DNA of 64,000 nt from Halobacteroidaceae bacterium (GTDB taxonomy: Bacteria > Bacillota > Halanaerobiia > B1SED10-174): the NCBI GenBank assembly GCA_003551665.1, contig PUNE01000146.1, positions 1-64,000 of the forward strand. The letters are read 5' to 3'. A program made the position numbers and the translations under genes. Positions 9,888 to 17,911 of this stretch are shown in pieces; the stretch's first letter is position 1; each line of letters begins with the position of its first letter. A model generated the notes under the pieces. That model had not been told where the DNA came from. It ran no database searches and saw nothing but the letters and a program-made list of their open reading frames with translations.

Positions 9888-10932
9888 CCCCTGGTTTGAT
9901 CCGGGTAAGCCCCTCAGTGTATGGAGCCCTGATTATCCCCTTTTCAGTAATAATTCCGCTGATATTTTGGGCAGGAGTAACATCAAAGGCCGGATTGAAA
10001 ACATCAACTCCCTCCGGGGCAATGGGCTTACCCTCCCAGTGAGTTATCTCGGCTGGATCTCTTTCTTCAATTTCTATCTCCTGGCCGCTTTTCAGGTCAA
10101 AATCAATTGTGGATACCGGTGCTGCAATATAAAAAGGTATTTCAAAAGCCCTGGCCAGCACTGAAAGCATAAAGGTCCCTATTTTGTTGGCTGTATCCCC
10201 ATTACCAGCAATTCGGTCAGCTCCCACCACAATCACATCAACCTTGCCTTCCCGCATCAGGACAGCTGCTGTACTGTCAACAATAAGCGTGGCAGGAATT
10301 CCCTCTTCTTTCAACTCAAAGGCGTTTAACCTGGCCCCCTGGAGTCGGGGGCGGGTTTCATCAACAAATACACTTATTTCTTTTCCTGCGCTGTGAGCTG
10401 CCCTGATTACCCCAAGTGCAGTTCCATAGCCCACTGTAGCCAGGGCTCCAGTGTTGCAGTGAGTTAAAACTCCTGCCCCCTGGGGGATGATTTCCTGCCC
10501 AATATCCCCCAGTTTTTTGTTGATCTCTACATCTTCCCGGGCAATATCCCTGGCCGCAGAAAGCAATTTTTGCAGGAGTTCATCCCGGGGCAGATCAAGA
10601 TTGCTGGTTAATACCTTTTTCATTCTGCGTATTCCCCAGATTAAATTGACTGCAGTTGGCCTGGAATTACCCAATTCCTGCAGGGCCTTTTCCAGTTCTT
10701 TCACGAATATATCCCCCTCCAGTTCCCGAAGTTCTCGGGCAGCAAGGTAAACTCCATGGGCTGCAGCAGCTCCAATGGCCGGAGCTCCCCGCACAACCAT
10801 TTCTTTTATTGCAAAGATTACCTGCTGGTAATTTTCCGCCCGAAAATATTCAATTTGCTGGGGAATTTTGCGTTGATCAATAAGTTTAAGACAGTTTTCT
10901 TCCAACAACATGGTATCCCATTTCAATTCCAT
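9874..10932 (-). CDS. mtnA: S-methyl-5-thioribose-1-phosphate isomerase
   Basis: VVRGAPAIGAAAAHG, THCNTGALATVGYGTALG, VVGADRIAGNGDTANKIGT typical of MtnA/eIF2B-like family. Confidence 0.92.
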   Translation of the reverse strand: MELKWDTMLLEENCLKLIDQRKIPQQIEYFRAENYQQVIFAIKEMVVRGAPAIGAAAAHGVYLAARELRELEGDIFVKELEKALQELGNSRPTAVNLIWGIRRMKKVLTSNLDLPRDELLQKLLSAARDIAREDVEINKKLGDIGQEIIPQGAGVLTHCNTGALATVGYGTALGVIRAAHSAGKEISVFVDETRPRLQGARLNAFELKEEGIPATLIVDSTAAVLMREGKVDVIVVGADRIAGNGDTANKIGTFMLSVLARAFEIPFYIAAPVSTIDFDLKSGQEIEIEERDPAEITHWEGKPIAPEGVDVFNPAFDVTPAQNISGIITEKGIIRAPYTEGLTRIKPGGDSN

Positions 10933-11973
10933 TCCTCCCCTGGTTTTTTTATTAAATCATTCCGCAAAACTAAACCTATTCTTAAATAACCCCAACGACG
11001 GGGCTTATATTCGCCTGGAAAAAGCCGGCTTAATATTATTTTGGTAGAGCAACTAAAAAGGATAATTCTTTTCTACCCACCTCAGGGGCCGGGAATTGTA
11101 GAGGATAATAGGGGTTGGGTCCCGGTGATACCATCAGTCGGGGAAATCCTGCAACCCCTAAGTGGGTCCTTATTGCCAGGATATCCCCCAACCCTTCCTG
11201 TTGCAGAATTTCACCGAAAACCGGGTCCGGCCCAAAACCAGAATCCAAAGCCAAACTCCGGGAGTAAAAGAAGGGCAACTGCCCGAAAAATATCATGCCT
11301 AAGGGTATCAACATAATTCCCTTTTTCCAGGGATTATCATTCTCCAGTTACCCTTCTTTTTCTTCCCCCGGGCTTATCAAAAACTGGTTTTAAGGCTGAT
11401 GGGCTCGCAATTCAAGCAAAACCCCAAAAACTCATCGGGTAAATTCTTTTCCTTACTTAATTTCTGTTCTCATGCAAGGAGAACATTTTTTTCCTTAAAA
11501 AATCTCCAGTTCAGTCTATCTTTTTCCTTCTATTTAAAAAATCCATTTCCTTCCTTTCCAGGGAAAGGAAAAAACAGAAAGATTCCCTACCTTCTGCCAT
11601 GAAGGCAAATTTTTTGCCTGGCAGTCGTTTTCTCCTGGCCTTCTCCGGCTATAGCCTTTATCTACAGAATGCTCATTCCCATTTCCTGAAATCCAAACTT
11701 TTTCCCATGACCCTGCCTAAGAGTGTTAATTTATTTGGCAATGGAATGGCCCTGAGCAATGACCCGAAAACCGGGGCTGGACCAATCCAGCGCAGATCTC
11801 CCCTCTGGATCTCTGCTCCCCTAGGTTCCAGTTCTATCAAACTTAACTGGCATTTTTGGTGCAGGTGCTGCCGGGGTAAAACTTCTGGACCAAGCCAGAA
11901 AGAACTTTTTGCCATCGTCGCCGGACTTTTTGTTGCCGCATTTTTTTATAAACAAGGATTTACCAACAAAACC

Positions 11974-12003
11974 GCGGAGGCCCTATCTGCTCCGCGGTTT
12001 ATA
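11974..12003. terminator. strong hairpin terminator downstream of xth
   Basis: AAACCGCGGAG ... CTCCGCGGTTT perfect 11-bp arms. Confidence 0.75.
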
Positions 12004-12046
12004 ATTCCTTTATTTGCTTTTTTAAAACCCCACACCTCTGCTTCTA

Positions 12047-12811
12047 TCAAACAAGTTTTATTCCAATGGGGCAGTGATCTGATCCATAAACCTCAGGCAG
12101 AATGAAGGCATCTTTTAATCTGTCTTTTAAATTTTGGCTGATAATAAAATAATCTATCCGCCAGCCAACATTCCTTTCCCGGGCCCTGGTTTTAAGATCC
12201 CACCAGGAATAATTCTCACCTTTTTGGTTAAAAACCCGAAATGTATCTATAAAACCGGCCTGCAGTAGCCTGTCAATCCATTCTCTTTCTTCGGGAAGAA
12301 AACCAGATGTTTTTTCATTTTCTTTGGGGCGGGCCAGGTCAATTTCCCGGTGTGCAGTATTTACATCGCCGCAGATTATAATCTTTTCCCCCTGTTGCAA
12401 AAGCATGCGGACTTTTTCCAGGAAGGACTCATAAAAATCCATTTTATAGCGCAGCCTTTCCCGGGAAGCCTTCCCATTGGGGAAATAAATATTGTAGAGA
12501 AGAAAATCAGGATAACGGGCCAAAATTACCCGCCCTTCATCGTCAAATTTCTCATCCCCAAAAGAATAATTAACCTCCCGAGGCTCCTGGCGGGAGTACA
12601 AAGCCACTCCACTGTAACCTTTTCGCTCGGGCTGGGAAAAGTATGAATGAAACCCGGGGATGTTTTTTATCTTTTTAGAAAGCTGTTCTTCATGGGCCTT
12701 GGTTTCCTGAAGGCAGATAATATCCGCCTGATTATTGCAGACCCAGTCCCAGTAACCCTTTCTTTCAACCGCTCTTATTCCATTGACATTCCAGGAAAGC
12801 AACTCCATCAA
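12047..12811 (-). CDS. xth: exodeoxyribonuclease III
   Basis: SWNVNGIRA, CLQETKA, CGDVNTAHREIDLARPK, GSDHCPIGI motifs. Confidence 0.93.
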   Translation of the reverse strand: MMELLSWNVNGIRAVERKGYWDWVCNNQADIICLQETKAHEEQLSKKIKNIPGFHSYFSQPERKGYSGVALYSRQEPREVNYSFGDEKFDDEGRVILARYPDFLLYNIYFPNGKASRERLRYKMDFYESFLEKVRMLLQQGEKIIICGDVNTAHREIDLARPKENEKTSGFLPEEREWIDRLLQAGFIDTFRVFNQKGENYSWWDLKTRARERNVGWRIDYFIISQNLKDRLKDAFILPEVYGSDHCPIGIKLV

Positions 12812-12892
12812 ATTCCTCCTTTGTAAAATCAGTACTATTCTAATTCAAACTGAATTTTTCCACACTTTTTCTGGTCTTTTCGCTGATGATGC

Positions 12893-13654
12893 TTACCCCA
12901 CCCCTGAAACATTTTGGATAACTCGGGGCAATTCCTGCAGGGACTGAGCCCGGTAGCTAACACCGGGATATTCATTTTTGCGGTCCAGGAAAACTGTTTT
13001 CATTCCCATCCGGCGAGGACCGCAATAATCACAGGAAAAATTATCTCCAACAAAAACGACCTCCTCCGCTTCTGCTCCAGCCCTTTTCAATGCCTCCAAA
13101 TATATAATTGGATGTGGTTTCTGCCATCCGACACCGATGGAGGTTACCACAAAAGAAAATGAAGACCTGATGTGGAAATAACTTAAAAGTTCCTCAATTC
13201 CCCCGGGTTTTTTGAAGTTGGAAACCACCCCCAGAGAGAATTCCTTTCTTAGCATTGCCAGTAATTCAGGCAGTTCTTTCTCCACAAAGCAGTTTTCCCG
13301 ATAATTCTTCCAATAATTCCCCAGGAGGATCTTGACCATTTTTTCTATTTCCCTGCGCCCTGCATTTTCAAAAACTCTAGCTACCATTGTTTTAAAGCGC
13401 TCCTGCAGGCTGAATTCCTCCAGTGGGCGGAATTGATCCTGCAGGATCCTGCTAACCTCCTGGTATTCTTCCAGGAAAAAGGTGAAGTCTCCCCAGTACT
13501 TTTCCAGGCCTGAACCGCAATAAGCCCAGGAGGCATACATGCCCTGGTCTGGAACTTTTTTCACGTCAATTATTGTTTCCATGCAGTCGAAAAAAATCCA
13601 TCTTAATTCAGTCACCTGTCCTAACCCCCGGAACAATTTTCTTTCTTTTTTCAA
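12893..13654 (-). CDS. HAD superfamily hydrolase
   Basis: LGVVSNFKKPGGIEELL, WQKPHPIIYLEALKRAG, FVGDNFSCDYCGPRRMGM motifs; N-terminal FFDCMETIID motif. Confidence 0.82.
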   Translation of the reverse strand: MKKERKLFRGLGQVTELRWIFFDCMETIIDVKKVPDQGMYASWAYCGSGLEKYWGDFTFFLEEYQEVSRILQDQFRPLEEFSLQERFKTMVARVFENAGRREIEKMVKILLGNYWKNYRENCFVEKELPELLAMLRKEFSLGVVSNFKKPGGIEELLSYFHIRSSFSFVVTSIGVGWQKPHPIIYLEALKRAGAEAEEVVFVGDNFSCDYCGPRRMGMKTVFLDRKNEYPGVSYRAQSLQELPRVIQNVSGVG

Positions 13655-13666
13655 GATCTGGATTTT

Positions 13667-14725
13667 TTAATCCAGAACTATTAAATCTTTAATTTTCTCA
13701 ACAGTTGCTGGCCCTATACCCTTTACCTCCTGGATTTCGGAATAACTGGAGAAAGGACCATGTTCTTTCCTGTACTGGATTATTCTCTCCGCAAGGACAG
13801 GGCCAATTCCCGGTAATTCTTCCAGTTCTTCCTGGTCCGCTTCATTGATGTTAATAAGGTCAGTTTCACCATTAACTTCCTCTATTCTTTCTTTTTCAGT
13901 TTCTACCCAGTAATCCTCCCCATCAGTACCCACAACAATATTTCCATCAAGGTCATTTCTGAAAAACCTGATCCCTTCTCTGTCCAAAAGTTCCACCACT
14001 TCATCGTGGGGATGTCCATACCGGTTGTCCTCACCAACCTGAGCTACTGCTATCTCTGGAGAAACCTCTTCCAGGAAAAAGGGATTGGTAGAAGTGCTAC
14101 TGCCGTGGTGGCCAAGCTTGAGGATTGTGGACTCAAGGGGAAGTCCTGATTCGACCATTTCGCGTTCTGCCCTTTCTTCAGCATCACCGGTAAAAACAAA
14201 GGATACCTCCCCAAATTCAAGCCGTAAAACTATTGAGGCATTATTCAGGCTGTACTTATCCACATCTTCATCGGGATGGAGGACAAGAAATTCCAGATCA
14301 CCTATATGCAGTTTTTCTCCCCTGCGGGGTGTAGAATAGGGGATGTCTAAATCGTAAATTAACTGCAGATAATTCTCGTAAGTAAGGGTAGTATGGACCC
14401 TGCCACTGTCATAAATCTTTTTCACAGGGAAATTTTCTAAAACCGCCGGAAGCCCTCCAATATGGTCTGCATGGGGATGGGTGGAAAAAATTGCATCAAT
14501 TTCCCTGACATTTTGCTGTTTTAAATAGGAGACCACTACTTCCCCAACCCAATCCCACCTGTCTCCCCCGTCAATTAAAACGCTGGCAATCTCACTCTGA
14601 ATAAAAATTGCGTCACCCTGGCCTACATCAATGAAATGCACCAGTAGTTCTTCAGCAGAGATTCCAGCGGAAAAAACGAGTGTGAGGATTATTAAACCAA
14701 TTAGTAAAAATCCCCACCGCTTCAT
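13667..14725 (-). CDS. ComEC/Rec2-like MBL-fold hydrolase with C-terminal helix-hairpin-helix (ComEA-like) domain, secreted
   Basis: Signal-like N-terminus, FIDVGQGDAIFIQ, STHPHADHIGG, LKLGHHGSSTSTN, and LININEADQEELEELPGIGPVLAERIIQYR HhH. Confidence 0.9.
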   Translation of the reverse strand: MKRWGFLLIGLIILTLVFSAGISAEELLVHFIDVGQGDAIFIQSEIASVLIDGGDRWDWVGEVVVSYLKQQNVREIDAIFSTHPHADHIGGLPAVLENFPVKKIYDSGRVHTTLTYENYLQLIYDLDIPYSTPRRGEKLHIGDLEFLVLHPDEDVDKYSLNNASIVLRLEFGEVSFVFTGDAEERAEREMVESGLPLESTILKLGHHGSSTSTNPFFLEEVSPEIAVAQVGEDNRYGHPHDEVVELLDREGIRFFRNDLDGNIVVGTDGEDYWVETEKERIEEVNGETDLININEADQEELEELPGIGPVLAERIIQYRKEHGPFSSYSEIQEVKGIGPATVEKIKDLIVLD

Positions 14726-14869
14726 TATATCCCCCCTTTTTTTCCCTCTTTTTTGACCTTATTCTACTTTTTCCGACCTTTTTCCTGTCAGGTTTTTCCC
14801 AGAGGTACGAAAAAACAAAAAGGGCGTTTTAGGGCCACGGTTAATCCCTTCCCGCATTTACAACCCCTA

Positions 14870-15229
14870 GGAGGATCCCTGCTGCTGGAAGAAGATTACC
14901 ATAATAATTTTGTTTTCTATTACGGGAACCGATCACGTTTTGATCAAGGCTCCCTTTGCGAAAACCTGAAAAACATCTTATAAGAGCGGGCTTCCCCGGG
15001 CTCAGGTTCAAGCAAACCCGGACCCATTCCCGTCTTTATCCTGCTGACTGAAGTCGCAGACCCCAAAAACATCCAGGAGCGGGTGGGGCGTGCTTCTGTA
15101 ACAACCTTGCTGGACATTTACCCCCACACTTTTCCCCCTTCTCAGAGAGAAATTGCGGACCTTGTATCAAGAGCAATCGAAAAGAATGTCGCCAAATTGT
15201 CGCCACTTCACGAAAAAAAGGAAAAATAA
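14870..15229 (+). pseudogene. decayed tyrosine recombinase (phage-type integrase) C-terminal remnant
   Basis: Successive frames read LLLEEDYHNNFVFYYGN..., then KSGLP/LRFKQTRTHSRLYPAD, then EVADPKNIQERVGRASVTTLLDIYPHTFPPSQREIADLVSRAIEKNVAKLSPLHEKKEK*. These resemble the GLP-(L/I)RFHDLRHTHAS-(x)-DPKxIQERLGHxSxTTTLDIYSH region of integrases, broken by frameshifts and stops. Confidence 0.8.
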
Positions 15230-15248
15230 GGGATAAAAAAGCACAAAA

Positions 15249-15277
15249 AAGCCCCGGGCTTAAATGCCAGGGGCTTA
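15249..15277 (-). terminator. terminator downstream of tRNA-Sec
   Basis: AAGCCCC...GGGGCTT hairpin followed by T run on minus strand. Confidence 0.7.
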
Positions 15278-15291
15278 TTGTTTATCAAGGT

Positions 15292-15386
15292 TGGCGGGAG
15301 CATGTGGGAATCGAACCCACCGCGGACCAACTAGCCCGCCATTGGATTTGAAGTCCAAGGGAGACACCAGTCCTCCAACTGCTCCC
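15292..15386 (-). tRNA. selC: tRNA-Sec (anticodon UCA)
   Basis: Minus strand GGGAGCAGTTGGAGGACTGGTGTCTCCCTTGGACTTCAAATCCAATGGCGGGCTAGTTGGTCCGCGGTGGGTTCGATTCCCACATGCTCCCGCCA: long variable arm, TCA anticodon, encoded CCA. Confidence 0.95.
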
Positions 15387-15428
15387 ACAAATAGGTTATT
15401 ACTTTTCCCGTCCCTTGTCAATACTAAG

Positions 15429-16574
15429 TTAAAATTTTTCTGCATTTTCCAATGCTTCATGGAGCTTTTCCTCCAGTTCAAGGTCCTCTTCAATTTCTTC
15501 AATGTCCGAAAGGACAGGCCGGGTTACCGGGTGTGTGGGAACAAAAACCTGGCAGCAGTCCTCGTAGGGCTGAATGGAAATATCATATGAACCTATTTCC
15601 TGCGCCCGGCTAATTATTTCCTGTTTATCAAGGCCAATTAGCGGCCGGAGAACCGGAACTTCTGCCAGGACATCGGTCGAATGCAGGCTTTCTATGGTCT
15701 GGCTGGCAACCTGGCCCAGGCTTTCCCCGGTTATTATACATTTATCGCCCTGTTTTTCAGCCAGTCTGTTTGCCAGGCGAATCATCGTTCTCCGCATAAT
15801 TATTGTCAGGTAATCACCAGGCACTTTCTGAATGAGTTCTTCCTGGATAGGAGTAAAATTTATATTATAAAGAGATCTTTTCAATCCCCATTTGCCAAGA
15901 ACTTCAACCAGTTCTTTTACTTTTTCCAGGCTCCGTTCATTGGTATAGGGCGGGCTGAAAAAATGCAGCGGAAGAACGTCAATTCCCCTTTTCAGCATCA
16001 TCCAGCCTGCAACAGGGCTGTCAATTCCTCCAGAAAGGAGAAGAATACCCCGGCCCCCGGTTCCCACGGGCAGTCCTCCCGGGCCGGGGTTGTCTGCCAG
16101 GTAAACAAAGGCTTTTCTTCTGATTTCCACCCTGACCCTTAATTCAGGCTGGTGGACATCAACCTTCAACCCGGGAAACCTCTTCAAAAGTTGGGCCCCA
16201 ATATCCCGGCTGATTTCCATGGAGTTCAGATAAAAGGATTTGTTGGCCCGCTTGGTTTCAACCTTGAAAGTAGTTTTCTCACCCAGGTCCAGCTTCGAAA
16301 TTAAGTCAGCGGCGGCTCCAGCAATATCCTCCATGTCCAGTTCCACCTCGCGAGCAGGCGAAGCTCCTACCAGGCCAAAAACCCTCTGCAGGATTTTTAC
16401 TGCCTCTTCCTCATCACCCTCAGGGTGGAAAAAAAGACGGCCGTGGGCCGAAGAAAGTTCTCCCCTGCTTTTTAACATTCTCCGAATATTTTCTTTTAGT
16501 TTCTTAATAAAAAAGGACCGGTTGTGCCCTTTAAGCCCCAGCTCTCCGTATCTCAAGAGGATCAGATCAGACAT
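15429..16574 (-). CDS. thiI: tRNA 4-thiouridine synthetase ThiI
   Basis: RYGELGLKGHNRSFF, LLSGGIDSPVAGWMMLKRG PP-loop, ITGESLGQVASQT, EDCCQVFVP. Confidence 0.95.
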   Translation of the reverse strand: MSDLILLRYGELGLKGHNRSFFIKKLKENIRRMLKSRGELSSAHGRLFFHPEGDEEEAVKILQRVFGLVGASPAREVELDMEDIAGAAADLISKLDLGEKTTFKVETKRANKSFYLNSMEISRDIGAQLLKRFPGLKVDVHQPELRVRVEIRRKAFVYLADNPGPGGLPVGTGGRGILLLSGGIDSPVAGWMMLKRGIDVLPLHFFSPPYTNERSLEKVKELVEVLGKWGLKRSLYNINFTPIQEELIQKVPGDYLTIIMRRTMIRLANRLAEKQGDKCIITGESLGQVASQTIESLHSTDVLAEVPVLRPLIGLDKQEIISRAQEIGSYDISIQPYEDCCQVFVPTHPVTRPVLSDIEEIEEDLELEEKLHEALENAEKF

Positions 16575-17712
16575 TTCCCATCACCTTCTCCAGTCTTTTT
16601 ATTACCCGGATCATCCTTTTTACAGCTTCTCTGGACTGTTCCAGCTTAATATCTTCAAGGAAGCTAAACCGTAAGGCTGATTCCAAAATTTCTTTTTCCA
16701 GGCCAAGGTTCTGCAGAACGTAACTGGTTTCTTTATTCCTGCTGGAACAGGCCGAACCGGCAGAAACAAAAACCCCCTGTTCAGAAAAGGCCTGGAGCAG
16801 GACCTGGGCTGGCAGACCGGGAAATGAAAGGCTCAAAATGTGCGGTGCCCCCTCTCCAGATTCCGGCCCAATCCGAACAACCCCTGGCCATTTTTCTTTA
16901 ATCCCCTGGAAAAAATCTTCCCTGGTCTCTCGCAATGCCCTTAATCCTTCTTCTCCAGGCAGGAGAGTTGCCGCAACACCCATTCCGGCAATGCCGGGGG
17001 TGTTTTCCGTTCCGGAACGCACCCCTTCCTCCTGCCCTCCTCCCTGCAGGACCGGTTGTAGAAGCTCTGGTTTCTTTATATAAAGGGCCCCTACACCCTT
17101 CGGCCCCCTGCTTTTATGGGCACTTAGGGTAAGAGAATCAACCTGGAGTTTTTGGACAGAAAGAGGAATTTTTCCCCAGGCCTGGACTGCATCCGTATGG
17201 ATCAAAGCTTTTGGGGCTTTTTCCCGGATGTTCTTAATTACCTCCTCCATTGGCTGAATTGTCCCGATCTCATTGTTAACCAGGGCCAGGCTTACCAGTC
17301 TTGTTTCCGGACCGAGCACTTTTTTTAACTCATCAAGGTCTATTTTTCCTCCTGAATCCACCCCGAGGTAATTAACCTTTTGCCCCTGCCTCTCCAGGCT
17401 ATTGAAGGTTTCCAATACAGAAGGATGTTCAATTTTGGTAGTAATTGAGGTCCCCCTGGTCCTTGTTAGCCCCTGGATTGCGAGGTTGTTGGCCTCGGTG
17501 CCTCCGGATGTAAAAAAAATCTGGCTGGGGTGGGCCCCAATACTTTCTGCAACGCGGGCCCGGGCCAGTTTAACTTCCTTTTCCGCCTTAACTCCGAGAC
17601 AATGGAGAGAAGAGGGATTACCAAATTCTTCGGTCATCATCCTGTTTACAGCTTCTGCGACTTCTTCCCTAACCGGGGTAGTAGACGCAGCATCCAGGTA
17701 AATATACTCCAC
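16567..17712 (-). CDS. cysteine desulfurase (NifS/IscS family)
   Basis: YLDAASTTPV, FTSGGTEANNLAI, HTDAVQAWGKIP, SLSAHKSRGPKGVGAL-type PLP lysine region (TLSAHKSRGPKGVGALYI), SAGSACSS. Confidence 0.94.
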   Translation of the reverse strand: MEYIYLDAASTTPVREEVAEAVNRMMTEEFGNPSSLHCLGVKAEKEVKLARARVAESIGAHPSQIFFTSGGTEANNLAIQGLTRTRGTSITTKIEHPSVLETFNSLERQGQKVNYLGVDSGGKIDLDELKKVLGPETRLVSLALVNNEIGTIQPMEEVIKNIREKAPKALIHTDAVQAWGKIPLSVQKLQVDSLTLSAHKSRGPKGVGALYIKKPELLQPVLQGGGQEEGVRSGTENTPGIAGMGVAATLLPGEEGLRALRETREDFFQGIKEKWPGVVRIGPESGEGAPHILSLSFPGLPAQVLLQAFSEQGVFVSAGSACSSRNKETSYVLQNLGLEKEILESALRFSFLEDIKLEQSREAVKRMIRVIKRLEKVMGNV

Positions 17713-17769
17713 TGGCTAAACCCCCTTTACAAAAAAAGGCCCCTGAACAGGGCCCTGCCTAAAAATTTT

Positions 17770-17845
17770 GGTACCCTTGGCAGGAATCGAACCTGCGCAC
17801 CTGGATCCGGAGTCCAGTGCTCTATCCACTGAGCTACAAGGGCAC
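17770..17845 (-). tRNA. tRNA-Arg (anticodon CCG)
   Basis: Minus strand GTGCCCTTGTAGCTCAGTGGATAGAGCACTGGACTCCGGATCCAGGTGCGCAGGTTCGATTCCTGCCAAGGGTAC; cloverleaf with CCG in anticodon loop. Confidence 0.95.
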
Positions 17846-17911
17846 CTTACTCTTTATATAGTTTGGCACAATTAAGTTTAAATGTCAAGGGTCCTGTTCC
17901 CGCCAGGGGTT

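Noticed and set aside
16567-17712. Cysteine desulfurase as a dedicated selenocysteine lyase because it is near tRNA-Sec
   Set aside because: It overlaps thiI, a common IscS-type/ThiI pairing for tRNA thiolation; proximity to selC is better explained by chance
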